DNA from: Patiria miniata | Taxonomy: Eukaryota > Echinodermata > Asteroidea > Valvatida > Asterinidae | Assembly: GCF_015706575.1 (NCBI RefSeq) | Contig: NW_024037069.1 | Coordinates: forward strand, 31,827,315-31,891,314 | DNA length: 64,000 bases | Reading direction: 5' to 3' | In this document: one piece after another, positions 11,401 to 23,600 of the stretch | Layout of the letters: each line of letters opens with the position of its first letter | Numbering within the stretch: the stretch's first letter is position 1 | The notes under the pieces: generated by a model | Told to the model about the DNA's origin: nothing | Databases searched by the model: none | What the model saw: only the letters and a program-made list of their open reading frames with translations | Program-made: the position numbers and the translations under genes

Positions 11401-14058
11401 AGGTCAATCTTCTCAGAGAGGTGGGAGAACATTGCTTTAACTGAGAAGATTGTCTGCGTCCAAGCAGGTGTCAGACTTGATCTTGACAGAGTTAGCTTGT
11501 TAGGCCCGGGGATGCCCCTTCACAACATTGTGAATGTGTTGTGTAAGCTTAATTCGATAGTTCTAGTATTCATGGACTGTGCGGAGAGCAAGGCGAGGGT
11601 TTGTTTCTTCGGTCAACCACCGGAGCTGGATGCAGCAGACATGCACCAATGGATGGCACAGTTCATGGAGTTAGTACCGAAAGGATGCCCGAGACAATGC
11701 AGTGATGATACTGCGAATGGTAAGTCGAAATAATGAACTTCTACAGTAAGCGAAATATAGGAAGCACATTTTGTTAGGTATTCTGTCAAAACAAGATACG
11801 TTTGCGCGCAGTTTGATGGAGAGATTTGACAAAATAAAAAGTATGCGGGGCTGAGTATAGTATTCGATTTTTTCAAAAACATTTTTTATTCAAATTTGTA
11901 ATTCCAAATATGTCTTGAATATAGTGTGAAATTTTAGGTGATGGCCTGAAATTTAACAGTACATGTACATTCAAGACATATGTGGAATTACAAATGTTAG
12001 GTTATTTTTTGATAAATTGTAAAATTTCAGAAATGCTTAACTAGTGCCTGTTATCGGCCTCTTTTTCTGTTTTCACCTTTGTGGACTTCAAATGGGCATC
12101 AATCTGTCAGGGAAGGTCCGTTTTCAAACCATTAAGCGTCATTATAAAGAAAAAGAAGTAACATAACAATATAATTATTTCGACAAACGGCTCAGAATTG
12201 TCTTATTTTGACGGACACCGTCACTTTTTCCGTGGGGGGGGGGGGGAGTAACCTGATGAAACATCGTTTAATAACTGAGACATTTTTTTTTATCAGGGGT
12301 CAATTTGGTACCAAAATAAGTTTTGTGGAATGGCCATATGAATGCCGTAGCAACCGATTTCACTAAATAGACTGCGTCACATATAATCTGTCTTATTTTT
12401 CAACATTGCCTCCGTAAATGTAAGACATTTTTTTCTGGGACCCAGACTTTGTGATATGATTACTAACCAACATTAAACACTAAATTGCTGGATTCTCCAA
12501 ACAAAAGAACAGCTTCACATTATTGTGTTGTCGTTATTGAAAGCGTTACTATGTGTTTTAAACCAAATAACGTGTAAAAAGGCCATGGAATTTCCCGCAC
12601 TGGGATAATAAAGTTTTATTGTATTGTATTGTTGTTGTATTGTACTTGAGAAGGAATTGGAAATATCATGGACGAAATCGCACTACCGAATCATTTGCTG
12701 TATGCTTATCCCTCCACCTTTTCATCCATGTCTTATTTTGATCTTGACAGTAGATAGTTGTCAGCAACTGGGTCTTGAAGACGACACCATTCCTGATGAG
12801 CGTATCCGAGCATCAAGTGATGGTGACTTTAATCCTGCCGCCATGGGACGACTGAATGGACCGTCGTATTGGAGTCCAAAATACTGGTAGGTCACTGCTC
12901 CCATCAGTGCACTGCAAGGTTGGGTTGTGTCTTAGTCTTAAGACTGCACTTCCACCTTTTCCTGCCACTCCGGTCCCGATCTTGCAAGTGCCGTTTATTC
13001 ATCTCGGCGCTAGGGGGCGCTATCAACAAGATGATCAAATGTTTACTTGGGAACGTTGGCACTGAAACCCAGAGAATGTCCAAGTAACCCTTACGCGCGC
13101 TTGAGATGCTCGGAATCTCATGTGACCCACTGCTACGGTTCTCATAAAGACTGCATTGGATTCATCTTTCTGATTGCGACGCCTACCACCGCCGCAGCTT
13201 GACGTAAGTTGATAAGTCAGAGACGTTTGGTAAGTAGAGACCGGATGCCTACGGGAACAAAACAAAACAACTACAGCCTTGGACAAAGACTACACCAGGT
13301 TGAAATATTGGCAAGCTTTTGTCAGTTTTTGTTCTAACTCTTGCGATTCCGTCCTGTTGGAGCGGAGAATAATGTTTAATGTTCAATCATAAGGGACCTA
13401 AATGTGGTGAATGAACGTAATAATTGTTATACCATGAAAGAAGAAAAAACCTTTTAAACATTTATTCATAAATGCCTGAGACAGTTTGCCTATTCCTTTT
13501 GGTCGAGAGGCTGTCGCGTGGTTGATTTTAAACCAACGGGGAAACACCACTACATTGTGCGCCAAATCCCGGATTACGCGCCTATCCCTTATAAAGATAT
13601 TTTTAGCACTACGCGCGCGAGGCACATACCATCGACATGTCCAGAGGGGTGCTTCACAAAATATGAAGAAAACATGTTTAGCCAAATCGTTGAAATTTTG
13701 TCAATTTTTGACCTATTTGGACTCTTCACCCCAAAAGGTCAAGCGCTTTGACTATTAAGTTAAACAGTCATATAGTTAATTAGCTATCGCAACCGGATCA
13801 GAAAAGCAATTACAATTTTCTTGCAAACATTGAATTGAAACCACAGACGTACTTCAATATTTGGGTGTACTTTTTGAGGGACAAATTTGATTATTTTGTT
13901 TTTACGTCTATTTTTTTGCACACTGTTTCCTTCTATTTTCTGTTCTTTTCAGTTGTTTGATGGCGAGGATGTCATCTCTGCTTCTACCCCACACACTAAC
14001 TACTTCAACCCGGCCGTCATGGCGTCTACTGTTCGCATTTACCTTACAGTATACATTG
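11401..14058 (+). pseudogene. Discoidin (F5/8 type C) gene fragment, three exons seen
   Basis: Plus-strand exons: 11401-11719 (ends ANG, phase 1; not recognised, with Cys residues near the end), 12751-12886 (CQQLGLEDDTIPDERIRASS...PSYWSPKYW, phase 2 out) and 13953-14058 (LFDGEDVISAST...FNPAVMASTVRIYLTVYIG, phase 1 out). The last two are the first and the penultimate part of a discoidin fold: the initial Cys with LG...I, and the ARYVRI-like strand. The central part, with the expected W-QVDLG strand, is not found between 12887 and 13952, and phases 2 and 0 cannot join directly. Either an exon has been lost or it is too diverged to see. Upstream exons and a start are also missing. It lies opposite to the phosphatase cluster. 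It may be a broken copy of an extracellular adhesion or receptor gene. Confidence 0.5.
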
Positions 14059-14251
14059 GTAAACGTGCGTTTCGGTTTGAGTTGATTCAATGTCCGATGG
14101 ATTAATTCCATGTGGATTGATATTCATTATAGAAAAGATTCCTGCCACACTATTTTAAAGAAAAAGGAGGAATAAATGTGAGAAATTAAAGCGATTTTCA
14201 ATAGCATCCTTGAACAAAGACACTGAAATAACATTGGACCACCAACATAGG

Positions 14252-14330
14252 AATGGGTAGCCCGGTTGGTAGCGCACTAGAGGTCGCAGGTTCAAACCCA
14301 GCCCCAGACAGGTTTTGTTTTTGTTCAACT
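14252..14330 (+). mobile_element. tRNA-derived SINE fragment
   Basis: An A-box-like TAGCCCGGTTGGTAGCGC is followed by a B-box GGTTCAAACCC within about 35 bp. The spacing is too short for a full tRNA with an anticodon arm, and no acceptor stem pairs, so this is a pol III promoter remnant of a SINE rather than a tRNA gene. Confidence 0.5.
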
Positions 14331-14821
14331 TTCTACTCGTTTTTATATGCACCTATAAACAATTTCACTTTGTGGTTTATTCGAAAAGTTAGAAATGAAA
14401 GAACATAGTATCTTTCGGTTGAATCATATAGATAGAGCAAACAGATGCAGTTTGGTGTCCGTGTTGTTCATTTTGAATGTACACGACAACGGTGAATTGT
14501 TTAAAATCGCAGAGATTTGGTGGTTTGATTTTTAATTAAATGGTTGTGTCGATAAATAGTTCAACAGAACAAGTTACTTTAATCAAGCTGTACAAACATG
14601 CAGTAGATGCTATATAGTTTAACTCTTCATTTGGGATCGTAGGATTAATGTAGGATTTTAAAGCATTTCCATGCTTCACATTGCACGCTTCCTCGCACTC
14701 ATGAACCCAGTGATACCTCAACAACTTTATCTTTAGCACACAAAACACGGTATCGTTGATATAAACTTAATTTACAAAAAAACTGTGTTGTTCCTAAACT
14801 TAAATAGCGAATACTGGCTCT

Positions 14822-14859
14822 CAACAACAACAGCAACAGCAGCAGCAGCAGCAGCAACA

Positions 14860-14931
<72 letters not shown>

Positions 14932-15077
14932 ACAGCAGCAACAGCAGCAACAGCAGCAACAGCAACAGCAGCAACAACAGCAACAACAGCAACAACAGCA
15001 ACAACAGCAACAACAGCAACAACAGCAACAACAGCAACAACAGCAACAACAACAACAACAACAGCACCAACAGCACC

Positions 15078-15112
<35 letters not shown>

Positions 15113-15113
15113 C
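14822..15113. repeat. (CAG/CAA)n microsatellite, about 290 bp
   Basis: A continuous trinucleotide tract moves from mixed CAG/CAA to a long pure CAG run, then CAGCAA, CAGCAACAA and finally pure CAA blocks. It has open frames in all readings (poly-Q, poly-L and others) but lies in an intergenic region with no exon around it. It is downstream of the large receptor's stop codon. Confidence 0.95.
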
Positions 15114-15119
15114 CAGAGT

Positions 15120-16390
15120 CGACATTTACGCTGCCGTATATATATAATGACATTTTATTATGGACTGTCATCTAACTCATTATTTGCTCAGTGTGTTATT
15201 TGGATATTTTTTAGACTAAAGTTCCAGTGAACAAAATTCAACTTCACTTCCCAGTTCATAACAGAAGTCTTTTACATACTTGTAAATAGGCGATCTAACG
15301 AATGTGCGTCTGAGGATTTTGAAACATGCACTAAAAAACTGATATGAAAGCACTTAATAACGCACAGAAAGTACACTTCAATGTTTGACGGAAAACATGT
15401 TGAAATGTTCCCAGCTTTCTCACTTATGTTGATGCCAACCACAGCCACCGCTATAAGTTATGTGTCTACAATGGTTGGTTAACCCTTTCGCTTCACTGCA
15501 AAATCTAAACACTTTCTTGCTATCACTTCATAACAATTTGGTATAAATACCAAACATGTATAGAGTATTGATAAACAGTATTTAGCAACTGTACACTGAT
15601 GTTCAGGCATTGGACACGAAATGTTTAGCCTCTAAACCTGTTCACAAAGTAATAGCAAGATCATTTGTGTTCAATTTCTCAACGCAACTTAAGGAGTGTA
15701 CTCTTGATTAAAATAATCATTATTACTAAAATTGTACCATAAAACAATATTTAAACAACATCTTGAGTATATAAATAATTAGAGACTTTGCTTAATATGT
15801 CTCGATTTTATGCTTAATATTAGCGTATAAGAATCTCAGTGAAGTCATCATTTTTGGAATTAAAAGCACTTATCTTAACGTTGACTAGATCCAATGGTTC
15901 GCATTTTACGACAAAGGCTTTGTTTTCGATAATATAAATGTTAAATTAATAATCTTGTACAATGAGCACATTTTATCAATTGTATTAAGTTTGACATGAT
16001 TGAAGTTTATAGCACAGTTTACATCATGATGCCCACATGGTGTCTGAGTAAATGTTCATATATCAATTACCGCTTGTTTAATTAGGTATAAAAGTAATCA
16101 ATTAATGATATCATTTGTGACTGCATTTTTCTCTTCATTTCTTGAATAATTAATATACTAAGGATTCGTTAAACCAAAGCGGGAAAAAACACGAAGATGA
16201 TTATAGGACAGCTGGAGACGGCAAAGAATGTTGAGTTGAAAATATGGGAGGAAAATTTCCTGCTAAACAGGGACAAATCGCATTAGATGAAAGAAGAATA
16301 CTAGGTAAGCCTGCTTAATCTCCCATCAGGCCAAGTCAGAGCGCATATTCAATTGATTTACAATAGATATTCACTGACAGACGTGTCAAA
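15120..16390. other. AT-rich intergenic stretch
   Basis: About 1.3 kb lies between the microsatellite and the foldback at 16399. I see no exon, RNA gene or repeat pair. It may hold the 3' flank of the discoidin fragment. Confidence 0.4.
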
Positions 16391-16398
16391 CATCTGTA

Positions 16399-16637
16399 TG
16401 GGGCCAATTTCACGGCGCTACTAAGCACAAACATTTGCTTAGCACAAGATATAAAAGCAGGTTACCAGCCAAAACTCCATGTGATGTATATTGCTCGTGA
16501 TTAGTATTCAACTGTTGTTTGCTTAGCATGAAAACCACATGGAGTTTTGGCTGGTAACCTGCTTTTGTAAGCCAGAATTTTGTTGTGCTAAGCAAATTTT
16601 TGTGCTTTTAAGCAGCGCCGTGAAATTGGGCCCTGGT
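16399..16637. mobile_element. Foldback MITE (GGGCCAATTTCACGGCGCT ends)
   Basis: The inverted ends are GGGGCCAATTTCACGGCGCT and AGCAGCGCCGTGAAATTGGGCCC. The inner arms, with CAGGTTACCAGCCAAAACTCC, are also inverted copies. It is about 240 bp with no coding capacity. It sits about 300 bp downstream of the receptor's stop codon, so it could be transcribed in the 3' UTR. Confidence 0.8.
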
Positions 16638-16959
16638 CTACACAATGACCCAGATTTAGCACATTACGGGGTAATCCTATACGATAACACTGCCCAGCGC
16701 TCCGTACAGCAAACAGTCTTGTCAGTCAGTCAGAAAGTCAGTCAGCGAGATAGGAACAAAAAGGCTAGTAGCCTGGCCCCAAGACGAATAGAAATTTGCT
16801 GAGCTAGAATTGAAACTAGATTTCATACCGAGGTAGAAGCGAAACCTACCTTTTAAAAATCCTCTCTGACGTTACGAAAACTTTAGGTATCAGTTACAAA
16901 TTAATGGACATGCAAATCTGACATTTATGATGTTAAATAACTTGTTCCACACTGGTGTA

Positions 16960-19900
16960 TCAATAGTTCTCGTAGATTGAGCCGGAATCCAAGTAGGTTT
17001 GGATCACCTGGTAGCACAGTTGGTACTGAGCCTGAAATTCAGAGCAAAACATAGGTATGAGTTGATTTAATTCATGTTCACATTTAAATGTGACAATAAC
17101 ATGGTGACTGTCTTTAGTCAAAAAAAAAGTCTTCCGTTTCTGGTATGGAGCTTGCCCCAAAAGTGGTGCGGCGAAGCGTCTTTTTTTTTTCCTTGTTTTT
17201 TCCGTAAATGTTGGCTGATGACTGCAAATGGTTCCTGACTAAATTTAGTGCAAAATGTAACGGAGCCCAGAGAGGCCAGATAAAGCTTATACTCGACCGT
17301 AACCCCATTAAAAACACGTTTAAATTGTGCAGCAGCAGGATTCCAGTCAAACCAGTGAGTTTGGAGGTTTTGAGACAGCATCTTAAATTGAAAAAAAAAA
17401 CTTTTTAATTTTGCCGACGCGCATGGATACCACGACGCGCGTGCAGACCAGAAACCGGAGCCTTTTTTTGGCCTCAGTATCCATTCATGAATAAAAGTAT
17501 TGCTTCAGTTAAAATAACCCCACTGTTTTGGCTACTGCTCTATTTTTTCACCAATGTTGAAGCAACAAAACATCTGATTTGGCCACGAACTAAGAACCCG
17601 ATGCACACAAACCCAATCAACAAGACAAGGTTTCGAAAAGTCCTAATACCACATCGCAAGATTGTGCTTAAAATCACCCATCACGCCCCGGTACGTAGGT
17701 GCAGTAATAATGACTTGAAACGTACCAAAGTGTTGACCATCCCAGCCCGGGTGATGCGGAGTTTCTTGATGGCTTGGAAGACGTCTACGTCTTTCTCCAC
17801 TGCCAGTTGGTCCAGGAGTGTGAGTATGGCGCAGAAGGTTCCGCTGCATCCAACACCGTCACTGAGACAAGAATTAACAGTTTGGTGAAGAAAATTAATT
17901 CAACTTGAATTATTTACATTAATTTAAATGGTAGAAACACATGGAGTATGTTTTGTCTATGTGAGTCATTCTGGTACTTCATAAGTACAACGTAAACGCA
18001 TGATTGTGAATGATGTACATCGAGGACATGACATCGGTCTTCCTCTGTTTATACCTCTCATCGGTTTTATACACGTATACCAATCGAGGACTGTCCTCAC
18101 TTTGTTTCATGGTCCCCAATCAAAAATGAATTATGGGTGTCGTCGATGAAGAACAGGAAAGCTGATGAAGAAACCTACAGGAAGAAAGTTTAGCTCAGAC
18201 TGTTCAGACAGAGGGAAAAAGTTCAAGCTTTAACGACGTTTCAGGGATCCCATGGATTAAAATATGCATACCTATCCCGGCCAAAATGGTTGGGACACTT
18301 CCTGAGCCTGCCACGGTCACCCACTCCCCCGCTCCCCCGGTCAATGTTGTTCTATCCAGCTGATAGAGCACACACCGCGCAATGAGAGACAACATTGAAC
18401 GGGGGCCGGGGGGTTGAGGGCCCAGCGAGATTTGGGAAGGATTGCAGGTAAGGAAGTGAAACTGGGCCTGCGCGGCTGCCATGGCTGACAACTTTAGATT
18501 GTATCTCCCTGTGGAGTACTTACATGCAGTGGACAGTGATGGGTCCATCAGGGTGGTCGGTCGTCCACATCTTAACAGCCTCCAGCACCTTAAGGAGACT
18601 AGATGGGGATCTTGGAACCTCCTTCCCTGGGGGCCATCCCAGGTATTGGATCTGACAGACGCTCTGAACCTCGTCATTCTGTTATTCAAAGTTATTTTAG
18701 GCAAAGTTTAGGCATCGGACTGTTTCTTATGACATAATCCGTTTCGAATAAGCTGTAACTTATATAAAATACCTAACAAACAACATTCGACTTATAGCTA
18801 CGGTCAACCATTGTTATAGAAAACCCAATCAAATCGAACGAACGTATGGTCGACGATAAGTGCACAAGTCTATTCGACCATTCGGGTTAGCCTACCTGAG
18901 ATTGGTCATATCGCTGGTTACCAAAACAATGCGGGCACTCAGCGTAATGCAGGGAACCAGGACATTTACGTTCGAGCACAGTTCGACGCGGGATCCTGAT
19001 TCTAAGTTAAAAGTTAGCGCGCAGGCGCAAGGTGCGTCACGAGTCAACGACAAATTGATGAATGGAACTTTCTTATTTGCCTACCTTCCTAGCGGGATAG
19101 CTAACATCAAACTGCCGTATGATAATGTCCTCGCTATACCGGTCCTCATTCGTCAGTGTAACGGTAAGGGGTCCGAACTCCAAACTGTCCTTCTCTGGCC
19201 AATACTGGACAACGCTCTGGAAAAAGAATAGCAACAGTCACAAGAGATTTAGGCTTATGGGAGGAAAGTACATTGCATATCAGGCCCTCCAGCGATAACA
19301 TTGGGGATGGTAATGATGTATCCTATCAAAGAGCTTGTACTGTATATTCAACAGATGCATGCAGGTACCGTGTGGAATATCGCCATCTTTTGTGTTCGTT
19401 TAATTGCCATGTTCCCGACAAATTTTGGGGGATTTTTGCAATAAATCGAGACATATTAAGCAAAGTCTCTCAAATTCGTTCGCAGCAAATAGCTTTTTTT
19501 AATAATTCATACGTGTGGAAACTAAGCTACCCCTTGAAATATAAGGAATTGTATAGCCTATACCGGGTCATTGTCCATGGAATTGAGCATGACAATGCAA
19601 GATGCTTTGTAGTCAAACACCATCCTCCACATATCACCCCGTGTGTTAGGCAGAGGTGCCTGGGTGGCTAGGTAGGCATGCTTACTGTTATAACCCTGTA
19701 AGATAGAAAGACACAGACAATTAGGTTTCTATTACTCCAAGGGTATTACACAATTTTGCATTTAACTACGCTTTATAAGTGTTTTTAAACAGTAATAAGA
19801 AATCAAGCTGACACAAACTACGCACTATAGTCTGTGCCAACATTTCAGGTGTTAAATCATGGGCGTGGTCACGATATGGGAGGGCGTTATAGTTAAGCTG

Positions 19901-20624
19901 TACGTTTTCGAGAAGTTTAAGGGGAATTACTCTAGGGGTTGACGGGTGAGGTATGGATCAAAGTTTTTGTCGATATTTTATTGGCAAGTATGTAAGACTT
20001 ACATCCAGGAATGTAGCATTGATGTAGTTGGTACTTCTTTCGTCACCTTTTGTCATCAGATACGGTCGGGTGCTGTCTTCTGTTAGACAAACAGTTTCAA
20101 TGAAAATTGTAAAATGCATGTCCTACAAGGCCTTGATATTTATAATCCAAAGTCAGTGTAGAAATAAACAAAACATTATAAGCATTCTACACTTGTCTTT
20201 CAAACGAATGCTTATTGGAATGTGGTTGGAACACCAAATTTTGAAAAAAAAGGCAACATCACAAGAAAAATAGTTCAACTTATGCTAAAGAGAAAACGAA
20301 AAATGTTTGCTGTCTTGAGCCAACAAGCTGACAAAACCCAAACAAATACAGGAAAAGTGTTTATACTTACTCACCAAAATCTGTTACTGTGGACCGAGAA
20401 CACTGAACCTATATTCTCTAAAAATGAAATGATCTTTCAAGGAGTTTTGAAAATAGGTAGTAACGGTAACAGTGGGTTTGCATGTGCCAGTAATTATGTG
20501 CCTTTATTTTGATTACTGACTTACTTGGAATGCATTCTTTGAATCTGTTCTTATCAACGTTGGCGGCGCTTCTCCCTCCCATACACTGCTCCTCGCTCGG
20601 TGAGGCAGTGAATGACTCCAACAT
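16960..20624 (-). CDS. Large receptor, exons 35-41: inactive phosphatase domain D2
   Basis: Exons: 20525-20624, 20003-20079, 19564-19695, 19085-19216, 18524-18651, 17726-17861 and 16960-17031 (stop TGA at 16962-16960). It has [48 protein letters not shown] and VVQYWPEKD. The acid loop reads [11 protein letters not shown], so the Asp is Pro. The P-loop reads HCIDGVGCSG, so the essential Arg is Cys. The last exon is the usual D2 end ([15 protein letters not shown]). The fold looks complete but catalysis is not possible by the known mechanism. D2 domains often regulate D1 or bind partners. Confidence 0.9.
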
Positions 20625-23600
20625 CTGTGAAGGTATCACAGAGAAAAAAATGGCAACCGATCAAAGATAATCAGCAGGGTTGAATAACTTACTCTGGGTC
20701 TATCTTCTTATCCGTCGTTACTTATTACTTCAGATTACACCTCATTTAGGGTTGATAAAGAAGTTTCAACCTCTCGGGCATTCAGGTTTGGGGCTGAACG
20801 GGCTGAAGTGATTTTTTTCCAGAGAAGGGTCTTCCCTTAAAAGTGAGCTGACAGCTTAACAAGTAAATCCTTAAATATAGTACCCCATTGCCCTCTAAAA
20901 CCACAATCTTCTAAAGAAGTTATGACAAGAGTGTTTTACTATTATATTTAACCTTTAACCTTCTTAATAATAGCTCCATGGGTAGGACACCTGACTTTTA
21001 TGTACGTTACTTTTAAGCCATCTTTGTCACGTCACAGTAAGGGTAATGTGGGAACTAAGATTCACTGCTGAGAAGGAAAACCTTCCCAAACCAAGTTTAA
21101 ATGCCTTGTGTTTAAGACTTTTATCATGATCAACATGTTTCCGAAAGCATTTCAGACGACTTGCCTGGAACTGCGCCTCAATGCCAGTAGTCCCTGTCTT
21201 CTTGTCCCGTTTCTTGAGTTTAGCGTAGCTCTGATGGAAGCAATCAGCGCTGATGGCCGTGTTCTCTAACAGACTTGACTCCAACAGAGCATCGAAGATG
21301 AACTTGTATTGATCCTAGAAATACAAACGATGCAATATTGAGATGTTGCATACCATATGAACTCTTGTTGGTGTGAATTGTCACCTTCTAGTTTTAATTT
21401 ACAAATCTGAAACTGGAAGTTTATCCGAAACCAAAGACTCACCAGAGTTTGCACCATAAGGAAGCGCTGATCCCTCATATCACGTACAAACTTCAAGACA
21501 TCGACTTGGCCCTCTGCCTCCGCCATCTCAAGCATGGAGTCCAGAGTGATGAAGGTTCCTGTGCGGCCAACTCCAGCACTGAAGAAACGAGTACGACATA
21601 ATCAGATGTTTAAACAGTTTTCTCTACTCTAACTCAATGTGAAGTTTGAAGATAATTTGTATTAAATTAATGTCCGAACGATGTTTGTAGAAAGGCTATG
21701 ATAAAATGAAATATATATGATCGGTAGTTAATAGTTTCGTAAAGGTTGGCTCATAAGTTTGATTCGAGAGAAACACATAACAGACTTATTTTTCTTAGTC
21801 GGGTCATCTTTACTGAGACTTAAGGTTGAATTCGATTGCAGAGAAAAGTGTACATGTCTTCGTGGAAGCTTTTTGAGAACTCAAAATACAAAGAGGTCAC
21901 GTAATGATACCTGCAGTGGACAACCATAGGTCCATGTTGTGAAGCGTCTGCTGCTCGGACCCTTCTTACAAACTGAAGTAGCGGAGATGACTCTGGTGGT
22001 TTCATGTCTGGCCAGGTGGTGTAATGGAACTGGGTTAACTCACGGTACTCACCCTCGGGCTCAGTGCTCTAAGAGACCCCCCCCCCCCAAAAAAAGGTAC
22101 TTAATATTAACATTTCTTACTGCAAAAACTGCATTGTTGAATTATGTGCACACGGTCGGTGTTGCTTTATCATGCTATATTTCTGCTGTGTGTAAAAAAG
22201 AAGGATACGGCGAAGAGTGGCATCGAAGGGTACGATTTGGGCAGGCAGTTTAATATTGTGAGCGATGCCATGTTTTACTTTAATGCCTACTTGTTACTTT
22301 TTTCTTACAACTATAAAGTATACTCCATGTTAACCTAGCATCGCCTTTCGGATGGAATACGAAGATGAAACATGCACGAACGTTTCAGCTCCAATTACTT
22401 CTTCTGCAGAAATTGTGGACTTACCTTTGACACGTGGAAAGTCCTCACAATGCAATTAGAGTGTTTTGTTTCGTCCACTTTCCGGACAAACAGTTCTCCG
22501 TAGTCGGAACTGCCATCGGGCCAGTACTGCTCGCATTTCCCCTACGTAATGTAGAAAAGACCAAAAGGTATCAGTTGATGATCTAAGAAGATCAGGACAA
22601 CGATGAAAGAACCCTTGGTGTCATTTGAAATTATGGAGGCATGAGCTTTTATGAGCTTATCCAGGCATTAGGCAATTCGTCGTCGAGACTTACTTTTGAC
22701 ACGGACAGAGTTCTCAGGCACCAGCGGATGATATCTTACAATAATAATATTGTGCACGATAAATAATTGAAAATAATTTTATGCACAATAATATACAACC
22801 TCGCCTCCTCGTCCACGGTACTTTTTTATTATCTTATCTTTCCTTTTGGCCCTTTAAACTCATTCTTTTCATTCAGCCTTTCAAGAGTATGATTGCACGC
22901 CTCTTCAATATTCTCAGTCAATAGAAATACAGAGAGAAAGAGGTATGCTTCTGTGTATGGATTAGGAAAGAACACAAAGCAATTTTATTTTTTTCATTTT
23001 ACCTTGCCATGTTCGATCAGGTTCGTCAGCATGACGATCTTGCCCACTCGCTCTTGCCACACCATGCGCCACATGTCCTTCACTGATGCCTTGGTAGGAC
23101 CTTGAATTAAACATTAAACAATATTCTGCTATCATTGGAAACCTCCTTTCGTCTCTTTCTACTCTCTAAAGGATGAATCAATATTCAATAATGTCTTTAA
23201 ATTTGAAACGTCTTGTCAACTCTACGTTAATTAGGGAAGTGTGACGATCCGTTTTGAATATAATTTGAGAAATATAACCAGAGTTCGATTATCGTCATTT
23301 CCGCGAATTATTTTTTCTTTTTGTATACCGGGAAAATGGTGGAATTGTATTGTTATGGCGGGAAGTTTGTTTGAGGATTTCAATTTACAATGTTATTTTC
23401 ATTTTCACTAAATAATTACCTTGACTGGCAATGTACTTGTAATCTTGCTTGTATCCCTACGTGAAAGGAAAGATAAATCATCATGTTTAAAAGAAAATCC
23501 TATTCCTTCTATATTTGTTTGCCAGAGTCAAATAATGCAGATAGAAATGTGTAAACTCACTTTGAAGATTGCGACAAAAACTTACATTGATGTAGGAGGC

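Noticed and set aside
13398..13758. Frames of 77-95 codons on both strands near 13.5 kb
   Set aside because: No domain, no splice context, and not the missing discoidin exon (no W-QVDLG-like strand).
14252..14330. tRNA gene
   Set aside because: A- and B-box are too close and no acceptor or anticodon stem can be drawn; a SINE explains it better.
14699..15171. Long open frames of poly-Leu, poly-Ala/Val, poly-Thr and poly-Cys
   Set aside because: They are the six readings of the CAG/CAA microsatellite and have no flanking exon structure.
18481..18711. Plus-strand frame opposite the phosphatase D2 exon
   Set aside because: It is the antisense shadow of exon 18524-18651, which has correct splice sites and domain homology.
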